Shown here piece after piece: positions 23,881-32,725 of a stretch of 64,000 nucleotides of DNA. The notes under the pieces were generated by a model that did not search any database, was not told where the DNA came from, and saw only the letters and a list, made by a program, of their open reading frames with translations. The DNA lies in NCBI RefSeq assembly GCF_036046055.1, contig NZ_CP107939.1, positions 5,580,001 to 5,644,000 on the forward strand, read 5' to 3'. The translations under genes and the position numbers were made by a program. This DNA comes from Nocardia sp. NBC_00403 (GTDB lineage: Bacteria; Actinomycetota; Actinomycetes; Mycobacteriales; Mycobacteriaceae). Within the stretch, counting starts at the first letter, position 1, and the number at the start of each line of letters is the position of its first letter.

Positions 23881-26145
23881 ATGTTCGCACGCTGGGGGAA
23901 CCTCGTCCATCGCTTCCGATTCGCCGTCCTCGGCATCACCGTCGCAGCACTACTGGCCCTCAGCGGCTACGGCATCGGCCTCGAAGACCACCTCAGCTCC
24001 AGCGGACTCGACGACCCCACCTCCGAATCCGCCCGCGCAGGCCGCCTCGCCGACGAAGCCTTCGGCCGCAACCACGACGGCGACGTCATCCTGCTGTTCA
24101 CCGCACCCGCCGGCAAAACCGTCGACGACCCCGCCTTCAGCACGGCGGTAGTCGACCACCTCAACCGCCTCCCCCGCGAACATCCCAACGAGATCACCGG
24201 CATCAACGGCGCCTACTGGCGCACCGAAACCGGACTCAGCGCAGTACAGGCCGCCACCCTGGACAAAACCACAGCCTTCGCCGCACTCGCCATCCGCGGC
24301 GACAACGACACCGACACGGTGCGGAACTTCCGAAAAGTCAAGGACGCCTTCCTCCTTCCCGGCGTCCAGGTCCAAATCGCCGGCCTGCAAGCCGTCGGCG
24401 GCACTCTCAACGACACGATCACCACCGACACCAAACGCATGGAAAAACTCGCCCTCCCCGCCGTCGCGGTGTTGCTGTTCTTCATCTTCGGCGGCCTGGT
24501 CGCCGCCGCATTACCACTGATCATCGGCGGCCTCACCGTGCTCGGCGCAGGCGGCGTCGTCCGAATCCTCACCAACTTCACCGAAGTCAACTCCTTCGTC
24601 AACGGCGTGGTATCCATGGTCGGACTCGGCCTCGCCATCGACTACGGCCTCTTCATAGTCAGCCGATTCCGCGAAGAACTCGCCGAAGGCTACGACACCC
24701 CCACCGCCGTCCGACGCACCGTCATGACCGCAGGACGCACCGTCGTCTTCTCCGCCACCATGATCATCGCCAGCCTCGGCGGACTGCTGCTGTTCCCACA
24801 GGGCTTCCTCAAATCCCTCGCCTACGGCGCCATCGCGACCGTCTCGCTCGCCGCCCTCACCGCCATCACCATCCTGCCCGCAATCCTCGCGATCCTCGGC
24901 CCGCGCGTAGACCTGCTCGGACTCAAACGATTCCGCAAAACCAAGACCGCCGACGAAGTAGAGAACGGCTTCTGGGGACGCGCTACCGGCTGGGTCATGC
25001 AACGCCCACTACGCATCGCCATCCCCCTCTGCATTGGACTTTTCCTGCTGATCCTGCCGATGAAAAACCTCGTCTTCGGCGGTATGAGCGAAAAATACCT
25101 ACCCACCGACAACCCGGTCCGAACCGCCCAGCAGGACTTCGACGAACTGTTCCACCTCCGCGCAACCGATCCACTACAGCTGATCATCACCTCCGACAAT
25201 TCACTCGACGTCGGCGAAGTCGCGCGACAAGCCAACCAAGCACCCGGCCTCGCCCAGAAATTCGGCGTCCCGACACCTGCCCCATCGCGCCCCGGCGTCT
25301 ACCGACTACAAGCCCCGCTCATCGACACCGCCAGGGGCGGCACAACCATCGAATACCTGCGCGCCATGGACATTCCCGACGGCGTAACCCTCATGGTCGG
25401 CGGCAAACCGGCAATCGAGAAAGACAGCATCGACGCCCTGCTGTACCGCATGCCCTTCATGATCGCGATGGTCCTGCTCATCACCACCATCCTGATGTTC
25501 CTCACCTTCGGATCACTGGTCCTGCCGATCAAGGCCGCACTCATGAGCGCACTCGGATTGGGCTCCACCCTCGGCATCCTGACCTGGATCTTCATCGACG
25601 GACACGGCGCAGGCCTGCTCAACTTCACCCCACAACCGATCATGGCGCCGGTGCTCGTACTCATCATCGCGATCATCTACGGCCTCTCGACCGACTACGA
25701 AGTATTCCTGCTCTCCCGCATGGTCGAGGCCCGCGCCAAGGGCGCGAGCACCAGCGAGGCCATCCGCACCGGCACCGCACACACCGGCCGCATCATCACC
25801 GCCGCCGCACTCATTCTGCTCGTCGTCACCGGTGCCTTCGCCTTCTCCGATCTCGTGATGATGCAGTACATCGCCTACGGCATGATCGCCGCGCTGTTCA
25901 TCGACGCCACCATCCTGCGCATGCTCCTGGTCCCCGCGATCATGAAACTCCTCGGCGACGACTGCTGGTGGGCACCGGCCTGGATGAAACACATCCAGCA
26001 GAAGATCGGCCTCGGCGAACCTGTCCTCGACGATGAACGCCCCGGCACCAGCGATCTGCACGACCTGGTGAAGTCCACACCGATCACCGACCCGGTCACC
26101 ATGAAACTCCCCGTCGCCAGCGCAGCACGCTCCGAGCACGTCTGA
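23881..26145 (+). CDS. MMPL-family RND transporter
   Basis: A 754-aa transporter of the mycobacterial-membrane-protein-large type, using proton motive force to export lipids or drugs. The first TM is FRFAVLGITVAALLALSGYG. Two five-to-six-helix bundles each carry the proton-relay motif: GLAIDYGLFIVSRF and IYGLSTDYEVFLLSRM (the Asp-Tyr pairs). A soluble loop separates the first TM from the first bundle (about 30-180). The ATG at 23881 has AAGGA eight bases upstream; the frame is open back to 23776. The C-terminus is short, without the extended tail of MmpL3. Confidence 0.92.
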   Translation: MFARWGNLVHRFRFAVLGITVAALLALSGYGIGLEDHLSSSGLDDPTSESARAGRLADEAFGRNHDGDVILLFTAPAGKTVDDPAFSTAVVDHLNRLPREHPNEITGINGAYWRTETGLSAVQAATLDKTTAFAALAIRGDNDTDTVRNFRKVKDAFLLPGVQVQIAGLQAVGGTLNDTITTDTKRMEKLALPAVAVLLFFIFGGLVAAALPLIIGGLTVLGAGGVVRILTNFTEVNSFVNGVVSMVGLGLAIDYGLFIVSRFREELAEGYDTPTAVRRTVMTAGRTVVFSATMIIASLGGLLLFPQGFLKSLAYGAIATVSLAALTAITILPAILAILGPRVDLLGLKRFRKTKTADEVENGFWGRATGWVMQRPLRIAIPLCIGLFLLILPMKNLVFGGMSEKYLPTDNPVRTAQQDFDELFHLRATDPLQLIITSDNSLDVGEVARQANQAPGLAQKFGVPTPAPSRPGVYRLQAPLIDTARGGTTIEYLRAMDIPDGVTLMVGGKPAIEKDSIDALLYRMPFMIAMVLLITTILMFLTFGSLVLPIKAALMSALGLGSTLGILTWIFIDGHGAGLLNFTPQPIMAPVLVLIIAIIYGLSTDYEVFLLSRMVEARAKGASTSEAIRTGTAHTGRIITAAALILLVVTGAFAFSDLVMMQYIAYGMIAALFIDATILRMLLVPAIMKLLGDDCWWAPAWMKHIQQKIGLGEPVLDDERPGTSDLHDLVKSTPITDPVTMKLPVASAARSEHV

Positions 26146-26244
26146 CAGCCCCCGCGCCGAAACCGCTCGACAGCGCCGTCCACGGAGGTACGCTCACCGC
26201 CGGAAAGCGTCACCGCCGGCCACCGGACCGAAGGACGACCACCC

Positions 26245-27042
26245 ATGAGCAGCCCCCGCCTCGAAGTCGAATACGCCGATCCGACGCCGCTGCAGGCGCG
26301 CATCGACACGCACCGGAAATACTCCGAGAAGCCCGATGACCCCGGCACCGACGTGCTCGCCGCGATCGAGCTGACCGGAACCGAGCACCTCGCCGACATC
26401 GGCTGCGGCGATGCCCGATTCCTCGCAAACCTCGCCGCACGCGGACACCACGGCCCACTGGTCGGCATCGACACCTCACCCGCCATGGTCGCCGCGGCCG
26501 CGGCCATCCCCGGCGTGCAAGCGGTGCTCGCCTACGCCGAGCAGATCCCCTTCGACGACAACACCTTCGACGTGGTCACCGCACGGCACATGCTCTACCA
26601 CGTGCCCGACCCGAGAGCCGCCCTCGCCGAGTTCCGGCGCACCACCAGGCCGGGCGGCGCTGTCACCGTCGTGGTGAACCACCCCCACACCTGCCCGCGC
26701 ACCGCGGAACTGATCGCCGCCCATGCGGGCAGCTACGGCATCACCACCACCGAAGCCTTCACCGCAACCGTCGATTCCGACTCGCTGCCCGCGATGATGA
26801 TCGACACCTTCGGCACCGTCCGGATCCACCGCTCCGACAACGCCCTCGTCTTCGATGCCGCCGCACCGCTGATCCGCTTCGCCGAAGCATTGTTCGGCTT
26901 CCACGGCGTTACCCCCGATCACCCCCAGCGGCAAGCGATCCTGACCGACATGAGTGAAGACATCGAGGATTGGTTCGCCCATCATCCCGGCCAGAGCTGG
27001 CGCGATCCCAAGGGATACATCGTGGCAACCGCGGCAACATAG
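26245..27042 (+). CDS. Class I SAM-dependent methyltransferase, Methyltransf_11 type
   Basis: A 265-aa methyltransferase. SAM-binding motif I is LADIGCGDARFLANLAA, motif II includes VGIDTSPAMVAAA, and the post-motif region is DVVTARHMLYHVPDPRAALA. This is the UbiE/Coq5-like small-molecule group; the substrate is unknown. It follows the MMPL gene with a 100-bp gap and may be transcribed with it. Confidence 0.88.
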   Translation: MSSPRLEVEYADPTPLQARIDTHRKYSEKPDDPGTDVLAAIELTGTEHLADIGCGDARFLANLAARGHHGPLVGIDTSPAMVAAAAAIPGVQAVLAYAEQIPFDDNTFDVVTARHMLYHVPDPRAALAEFRRTTRPGGAVTVVVNHPHTCPRTAELIAAHAGSYGITTTEAFTATVDSDSLPAMMIDTFGTVRIHRSDNALVFDAAAPLIRFAEALFGFHGVTPDHPQRQAILTDMSEDIEDWFAHHPGQSWRDPKGYIVATAAT

Positions 27043-27871
27043 CGCGCCACCGCTTTCGCCACTGCCCTCTTTGCAGCTTTTGTTCAGTGATAGTGAAGGT
27101 ATGTCGGGATGGTGTGTTGTCGTGTCGGTTGAGAGGTGAGCAGGATGCGTAGATGCGCATATCTACGTAGGGTAATGTTTCAATGAGCTGGTCTATGCCC
27201 GACTCCGCTTTCTGCACGAGGTTGTTTACCAACGATCGAATCAGCTGGCCTCACAGAAACTCGCCAACGTTCCCGCCTCAGGCTCGATCCGTCCGCTCCC
27301 CTCCCCCGACAGGCCCCCGCACGGCTCTATGCACCTCCCCTGGCCCAGCCAACCGGATGACAGGGATTTGCCCACCGAGAACGGCCGCCCCTGCCCCAGC
27401 AGGCTCGACGATGCCCGCTGCCGCATCCACTGCACCGAGGCAGACGGCACCACCTCAGCGCTGGCCCGTCACCGAAAGCTACGAATGGGGCTCCTGCACA
27501 TCCAGATTCGGCCTCCATCGACTGCAATCGTGCGTCGTGTGCACCATTGCACCGATTGCCGCTTCATGTGATGCGTCAGCGTGGGTGTGTCGACTGGTCC
27601 AGCACCGCCAACGAGATTATGCTGACTTCGCCGTGGGACGTGGCGGCGTCCACGCGGCGCACGGGGAAGCGGCCCGCCCGGCTCCGCACACGCGGCGCCG
27701 GGCGGGCCAACTCGACCGATCCGGAGCCGCCGACCTGCTGTCCTCAGCATCCTGGTCACCCTTGGGGCTCACCGCCGAACACCTACTCGATGCCGGCAAA
27801 GTTTGCCGCACGAACGAGGAACACTTGCCGCGAAGCATTGCAGTCGCCGAGGACGGAATACCGGGGGAATC
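27043..27871. other. Gene-poor 829-bp stretch with an inverted repeat
   Basis: Open frames here (for example plus 27183-27875) are Ser/Pro/Arg/Thr-rich with no family pattern, so none is called. CGTAGAT at 27148-27154 and ATCTACG at 27161-27167 form a perfect 7-bp-arm inverted repeat with a 6-nt spacer, an operator-sized element with no gene now attached. The rest shows nothing I recognise. Confidence 0.5.
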
Positions 27872-28660
27872 ATGATCGAACTCGTGCTGGTGGCGGTCAT
27901 CGTATTCGAAGCCGCTGGTCTGGTGGCGTTGTCGGTGTTAGTCGTCCGCAGCCGGCGCCAATTCGAGGCGTTGCAGCGGAAGGTCGACTCTCGATCGCTC
28001 TGGATGAACGGTAGTCGCGAGGCGGTCAAGACCGTGTGGGAAACCGCGAATCTGGTGCGAAAGAAGGGGTTTCGTGGCGCGGTTCTGAGCTCGGTCGAGG
28101 AACTGGCGGGCTGGGCCCAAGTCGAACGCCCTGACCTCGCCCAGCTGACTCCGGACGGCCACGTCGTGATCGCGTTCTCCGATATCGAAGGTTCCACCGC
28201 CCTCAACGAGCGGCTCGGTGATCGCGTCTGGGTCAAGCTGCTCGACCGCCACGACAGGATGATCCGCAACTTCGTCACCGAGCACGGTGGGCACATTGTG
28301 AAAAGCCAGGGGGATGGCTTCATGATCGCCTTCGCCCATCCGGAGCAGGCGGTGCGGTGCGGGTTGGATGTCCAGAGTGCACTCGGCAACGGGGTCAAAC
28401 CCATCGGTACCGAGCGGGTTCGCGTGCGCATCGGCATTCACACGGGTAAATCGGTCCGGCGCGGCGATGACCTGTTCGGACGAAATGTCGCGATGGCGGC
28501 GCGGGTGGCCGGCCAGGCCGACGGCGGCGAAATCCTCATCAGCGCAGCGGTCAGAGACGCCGTCGACGGCGAACCCGACATCGTCGTCGAGCAGGGGCGC
28601 GAAGTAGAACTGAAAGGTTTTCGCGGCACCCACCACCTCTACCCGGTCGAACGGGCGTGA
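27872..28660 (+). CDS. Membrane-anchored class III adenylate cyclase
   Basis: A 262-aa nucleotide cyclase making a cyclic nucleotide at the membrane. One TM helix (residues 2-25) is followed by a short linker and the catalytic domain (about 95-262). Metal-binding Asp are D104 in AFSDIEGST and D148 in KSQGDGF; K144 fits ATP specificity; the transition-state pair is N205 and R211 in [12 protein letters not shown]. The domain is complete for a homodimer. The ATG at 27872 has GGGGGA upstream. Some family 2B encapsulins carry a cNMP-binding domain and an encapsulin relic lies nearby on the other strand, but that relic has lost the domain, so a link is speculation. Confidence 0.9.
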   Translation: MIELVLVAVIVFEAAGLVALSVLVVRSRRQFEALQRKVDSRSLWMNGSREAVKTVWETANLVRKKGFRGAVLSSVEELAGWAQVERPDLAQLTPDGHVVIAFSDIEGSTALNERLGDRVWVKLLDRHDRMIRNFVTEHGGHIVKSQGDGFMIAFAHPEQAVRCGLDVQSALGNGVKPIGTERVRVRIGIHTGKSVRRGDDLFGRNVAMAARVAGQADGGEILISAAVRDAVDGEPDIVVEQGREVELKGFRGTHHLYPVERA

Positions 28661-28679
28661 CTCGGCGCTCGCGCTATCC

Positions 28680-28790
28680 TCAGCCGGCCGAGCAGATCCC
28701 CGCGCCGAGACCAGGCCGCGCCGAGCGCGCGACCTGTCCGCGGATGGCCTGCAGATCGAGCGGTTCAGCGATTTGCACAGATGCGGTCAC
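28680..28790 (-). CDS. Tiny ORF B, coupled to ORF A
   Basis: A 36-aa frame begins with GTG inside the stop of ORF A (GTGA) and reads [20 protein letters not shown] then ARSARPGLGAGICSAG. The PLDLQAIR segment resembles N-termini of some polyprenyl synthases, so it may be a truncated relic of one. It may equally be a genuine small protein, because the chain of overlaps is unbroken from the encapsulin relic through ispH. It ends 20 bp from the convergent cyclase stop. Confidence 0.4.
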   Translation of the reverse strand: MTASVQIAEPLDLQAIRGQVARSARPGLGAGICSAG

Positions 28791-28954
28791 GGTGTCGTCC
28801 CCGTTTCGTGGAGGTCTGCCTGTTGGGTGAGGGCGAGCGCTTCCTCGATCAATGCGTCGACAATGAGGTGCTCGGGGACGGGTCCGGATGGTCCGGCCTT
28901 GCCGGGCCCGAGCACCGCAGCGGACGAGGCGGCAATGGGCACCTGTGCTGTCAT
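28787..28954 (-). CDS. Tiny ORF A, coupled to ispH
   Basis: A 55-aa frame starts at an ATG overlapping the ispH stop (ATGA). It has an Ala/Pro/Gly-rich disordered first half ([20 protein letters not shown] onward) and a helical second half ([20 protein letters not shown]). No family is recognised. The disordered-then-helical layout and operon position raise the possibility of a cargo-associated or regulatory peptide of the encapsulin locus, without direct evidence. Confidence 0.45.
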   Translation of the reverse strand: MTAQVPIAASSAAVLGPGKAGPSGPVPEHLIVDALIEEALALTQQADLHETGTTP

Positions 28955-29898
28955 GACCGGCGCCTAACGGGTGTCGGGGCTGCGAAGGCGATGTCCTCCA
29001 CGGCGGTACGGTGCTCACGGACCGTGACCGGGCCCAGCGAGCGCAAAGCATCGATAACCTCGTCGACCAATCGCTGCGGCGCGGAAGCCCCCGCGGACAG
29101 ACCGATCACCGTCGCCGCCGTGAGCCACTCCGGGTCGATCGCGGCAGCGTCTTCGATCAGATACGCCGGAATACCGTGTCGCTCGGCCACCTCGACCATG
29201 CGCTGCGAGTTGGACGAATTGGTAGAACCGACGACCAGGACGAGGTCACTGCGTCCGGCAATCGCTTCGACCGCATGCTGTCGGTTGGTACTGGCGTAGC
29301 AGATGTCGGCGCTGCCGGGACGGCGGAGCTGCGGAAAGCGTTCGTGCAGCGCCCGTACCGTGCGTTCGGTCTCCTCCACCGACAAGGTGGTCTGGGTGAG
29401 GTAGGCGATCGGCGCTCCGTCCGGGATCTGCAGCGCGGCAACATCATCGGGACTGTCGATAACCACCGTCGATTCCGGCGCTTCCCCGAAGGTCCCCTCG
29501 ACCTCTTCGTGCCCAGCATGCCCGACGAGCACGATCGTGTCGCCGCGCGCGGCGAAGCGTTTGGCCTCGGTGTGGACCTTCGTGACCAGCGGGCAGGTGG
29601 CGTCGACGACGGTCAGCCCACGCTCCGCAGCTTGTCGGCGAACCTGTGGTGAAACACCGTGCGCAGAGAACACCACTGTCGCGCCACGCGGAACCTCATC
29701 CAGCTCCTCGACGAAAACCGCGCCGCGGCCGGCGAGATCGTTCACCACGTGCGCGTTGTGCACGATCTGCTTGCGGACGTACACCGGCTCCTGCCGGTCG
29801 GTGGCGGCAAGCAGATGTTCCACCGTCTCGATCGCGCGCTCGACGCCGGCGCAGAACGACCGTGGCGCGGCCAGCAGTACTGTCCGGTGCATCGACAT
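28951..29898 (-). CDS. ispH: 4-hydroxy-3-methylbut-2-enyl diphosphate reductase
   Basis: A 315-aa Fe-S enzyme, the last step of the MEP pathway, reducing HMBPP to IPP and DMAPP. The three cluster cysteines are C16 (SFCAGVERA), C102 ([11 protein letters not shown]) and C200 (DICYAST). Catalytic [11 protein letters not shown] and the TNSSNSQRM loop are intact. The ATG at 29898 overlaps the stop of the encapsulin-like gene by one base (TGATG), so the two are coupled; a second ATG lies two codons in. With the polyprenyl synthase upstream it gives this operon both C5 supply and chain elongation. It may be a second, cluster-dedicated ispH copy. Confidence 0.95.
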   Translation of the reverse strand: MSMHRTVLLAAPRSFCAGVERAIETVEHLLAATDRQEPVYVRKQIVHNAHVVNDLAGRGAVFVEELDEVPRGATVVFSAHGVSPQVRRQAAERGLTVVDATCPLVTKVHTEAKRFAARGDTIVLVGHAGHEEVEGTFGEAPESTVVIDSPDDVAALQIPDGAPIAYLTQTTLSVEETERTVRALHERFPQLRRPGSADICYASTNRQHAVEAIAGRSDLVLVVGSTNSSNSQRMVEVAERHGIPAYLIEDAAAIDPEWLTAATVIGLSAGASAPQRLVDEVIDALRSLGPVTVREHRTAVEDIAFAAPTPVRRRS

Positions 29899-30404
29899 CA
29901 GCTTCTCGCCGCGGCGGTGTCGACGTGCTCCATAATCCCGATGGCGTCGGGGACCAAGATCGCCACCGAGTCGAACGCGGTGACCAGATACTGCAGGACG
30001 GCGCGGTCGTCGACGCCCATGAAACGCACGTTGAGGCCGGGTTCGTACTCATCGGGCAGACCGGTCTTTCGAAGTGCCGGATCATCGAAGCCGCGAAGTA
30101 CGGGAATCTCCGTCAGCGTCTCGGGAACGACTCGCACCTGGTCGGCGCCGGACTGGATGAACGACACCCGCCCCTGCCCGGTGCGCACCGTGAGCCGGCG
30201 GTTGACTCGGTACGTGCCGTCGGAATCCTCCACCCAAGGAAGTTGCCGCACCAGCCACCGGGAGGTGATTCCGGCCATTTGCGGCGGAGTCTTCGTGGTG
30301 GTGGCCAGATTTCGGACCGCAGCGGTACTCAGGGAGTGCTGTCCGACTCGCCGAGCAGAAGCGTCGGGCTCGTCGGTGACGGTCATTTCGGGTTCAATAG
30401 CCAT
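29898..30404 (-). CDS. Internally deleted family 2 encapsulin shell protein (mini-encapsulin)
   Basis: A 168-aa protein made from the two ends of a family 2B encapsulin. Residues 18-110 ([70 protein letters not shown]) match the N-arm region and the lead into the cNMP-binding insert. Residues 114-165 ([35 protein letters not shown]) match the C-terminal end of the HK97-like shell fold. About 300 residues are absent: the cNMP-binding domain and most of the P- and A-domains. The junction is in frame near codon 110 (about 30074). TCGAAG occurs on both sides of it (30069-30074 and 30085-30090). The ribosome binding site (AAAAGG) is good. It could be a pseudogene or a new minimal protein; a normal shell is not expected. 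Confidence 0.85.
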   Translation of the reverse strand: MAIEPEMTVTDEPDASARRVGQHSLSTAAVRNLATTTKTPPQMAGITSRWLVRQLPWVEDSDGTYRVNRRLTVRTGQGRVSFIQSGADQVRVVPETLTEIPVLRGFDDPALRKTGLPDEYEPGLNVRFMGVDDRAVLQYLVTAFDSVAILVPDAIGIMEHVDTAAARS

Positions 30405-30660
30405 AGCGGCACCTTTTCGCGGTGGTGGGTTGTTCGCCGGCGGCCGAACACACTCGACGGCCCGAGCGCGGAGCCTGTCATGATCCTGTGGCCGAGAGCG
30501 GAATTCGACCACGCGACCATTCTATTATCTACGACAGCGCGGAATAGTGTTGTTTGCCAACATCCTTCACGTATTCAATGAAATGTCGACAATCCTCTCC
30601 GAAGCAATAAGAATCGCCACCTCCGCCGAATGCAGAGGCGTCGACTATTTAATACGCCGT

Positions 30661-31692
30661 CTATCGATCTCTACGTTTCGCCAGGTGAGCCAACGCCATC
30701 AGATCATCGGCCGAGGTTTTTTCGGGCAGCGCATCGATTGCCGCCCGCACCCGTTGGTCAGCATGCTGCTGCGTCAATTCTTTCGCACCGACACGATCAA
30801 TGAGAGCCGTTGCGCGGATAACGTCTATCGAGGCCGAAGTCGGGCCGCGCCGATAGATGTCGGCCAGCTCGGCCGCCGCGCCACTGTGCATGGCAAGCGC
30901 AACGACGACAGGCAGCGACAGTTTGTGGCGCGCCAGATCATTCGCGGACTTTCCGGTGCGCGCCGGATCACCCCAGATGCCGATGACGTCGTCGACGAAC
31001 TGGAAGGCCAGCCCCAGTTGCCGCCCGAATTCGTCCATCGCCGTGATGGTGGCGGCATCAGCGCCCGCGCACATCGCGCCGAGGGCACACGCACAACCCA
31101 TCAAGGCGCCCGTTTTGCCCATCGCCATGTGCAAGTAGTCGTCCACATCGATCCGCGAGCTCGACTCGAAGGCACAGTCTTCGTTCTGACCTCGGCACAT
31201 CTCGATCACGGCCGCCTCCAGCCCGACAACCGCAGCGGCCGCCATCGCCGCAGGCAGACTCGTCGCCAACAATCTGGCCGCCTGGGCATGCAGCGAATCA
31301 CCGAGCAGGATGGCGTCAGAAATCCCCCAGGTCGCCCACACCGCGGGACGCCCACGCCGCAGTCGGTCGACATCCATGACGTCGTCATGCAGCAGGGAGA
31401 AGTTGTGCACCAGCTCGACTGCTGTCGCCGCGTGCAGCGCGTGCGCATTCACGCTGCCCACCGCGGCTGCTGCACAGAGGGTCAGCGCCGGACGTAGCGC
31501 CTTCCCTGGTCTGGTTCGCGTCGGCGTCCCCGATGCGTCCCACCAGCCGAAGTGATAGCCGGCCATGAGACGCAAAGGATCAGGCAGTGCCTCGACCGAA
31601 TCCCGCAATAGCGGTTCGCACATCCGTCGGGACCGCGCCAAGATTTCCCCGGCTCGATGATGTAAGGATGCCGAATTATTCGCGGTCGTCAT
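30661..31692 (-). CDS. Polyprenyl diphosphate synthase, encapsulin-cargo type
   Basis: A 343-aa trans-prenyltransferase joining IPP to allylic diphosphates. The first Asp-rich motif is DDVMD (103-107, in LLHDDVMDVDRLRRGRP); the second is DDVIG (234-238) with a Gly for the last Asp. GYHFGWWDASGTPTRTRPGK near the N-terminus is typical of synthases found beside family 2B encapsulins, whose disordered N-terminal region (here residues 1-25) targets them into the shell. The ATG at 31692 follows GGGAGGGAGGGG. The encapsulin relic lies 256 bp downstream on the same strand, then ispH. Chain length cannot be told. Confidence 0.9.
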   Translation of the reverse strand: MTTANNSASLHHRAGEILARSRRMCEPLLRDSVEALPDPLRLMAGYHFGWWDASGTPTRTRPGKALRPALTLCAAAAVGSVNAHALHAATAVELVHNFSLLHDDVMDVDRLRRGRPAVWATWGISDAILLGDSLHAQAARLLATSLPAAMAAAAVVGLEAAVIEMCRGQNEDCAFESSSRIDVDDYLHMAMGKTGALMGCACALGAMCAGADAATITAMDEFGRQLGLAFQFVDDVIGIWGDPARTGKSANDLARHKLSLPVVVALAMHSGAAAELADIYRRGPTSASIDVIRATALIDRVGAKELTQQHADQRVRAAIDALPEKTSADDLMALAHLAKRRDR

Positions 31693-32227
31693 CCAGACCC
31701 CCTCCCTCCCATGTAATTTATGGCCGGCTATCAGTGCCGGTGTCACAACGGATCAAGCCAATCAATACTCGAGCGATCAACGTTCGCTACGCATGATTCG
31801 ATAACAGAAGGGCCGCTCGATAAATCGAGTCGGCTATCCGGATCGAGGTGGCGATCTATAGAACATGACGTATCGGTAAGGCTGTGCAACCAGTTCGATG
31901 GAGCTCCTACACCGGACCGAACGTCCCGGCGCCTGTCACCAACTGCGTTATGTAGACCGAGCTCCAATTCTAGTGTTCGAACGAGCACCGGTACAGCCCT
32001 TACGGGCGAGTAAGTTTCGACCTCTCGGATCAGGCAGACACCGGATTATAGTGAGCACCAACTACTTCCGTGGATGAATTGCACAGATCGTTCCGAAAAC
32101 CATCGGATCGCATACGACCAAGCGAGTTTCCCGACTCGACGATCGTGACGCGCCGAATCGGAGTACAACAGCGTCCGGTCGATGGCGTCGAAAACATCCA
32201 CATGTCGGCCCGACCCGAAGAGGCCGC
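31693..32227. other. Gene-free, AT-richer stretch upstream of polyprenyl synthase
   Basis: This 535-bp stretch has no convincing coding frame and is visibly less GC-rich than its surroundings. It must hold the promoter of the isoprenoid operon on the minus strand. CTCGAT-AA-ATCGAG near 31815-31830 is a small palindrome. Its right end abuts the truncated SDR, so a rearrangement junction is probably at about 32225. Confidence 0.45.
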
Positions 32228-32665
32228 GTGATGGCGGTAGACGGTCGCGGCATGTTCCTGACCTGCAAATACGCCATCGAGCAAATGCCGACCAGCGGAC
32301 GCGGCGGCGCCATCGTGTGCGTGTCGTCCATCAGCGGCCTGGCAGGGCAAGCTCGACAAGCCGCCTACGGCCCCGCGAAATACGTCGCCTCCGGCCTCAC
32401 CAAACATCTCGCCATCGAATGGGCGACCAATGGGATTCGCGTGAACGCGGTCGCTCCGGGCACGATCCGCACCGAACGCGTCCGCGCATTGGAAGAGGAG
32501 CCGGGCGGACCCGAGTACATTTCCGATATGGCGAGCAAACACCCCATGGGCAGGCTCGGCGAACCCGACGAAGTGGCCGAAGCCATCGCTTTCCTGGCCT
32601 CTGACGCCGCATCGTTCATCACCGGCGTGATCCTCCCCGTCGATGGCGGTTATCTCGCCCAATAA
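32228..32665 (+). pseudogene. 5'-truncated short-chain dehydrogenase
   Basis: The frame starts VMAVDGRGMFLTCKYAIEQM, the middle of an SDR, and runs to the normal C-terminus (SFITGVILPVDGGYLAQ). The catalytic YGPAK and Ser-containing VSSISGLAG are present, but the N-terminal cofactor fold (TGxxxGIG, NNAG) of about 110 residues is absent. A GTG or ATG at the edge could start translation, but the product could not bind NAD(P). Confidence 0.75.
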
Positions 32666-32725
32666 TGGTGTGGTCACCGCGGAGTGTTCGATAGCGCCGA
32701 ACATCTATGTGAGGAGCGTGCCCAG

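Noticed and set aside
27183..27875. Plus-strand 230-codon frame
   Set aside because: Low-complexity composition, no ribosome binding site, no family pattern, and it overlaps the cyclase start.
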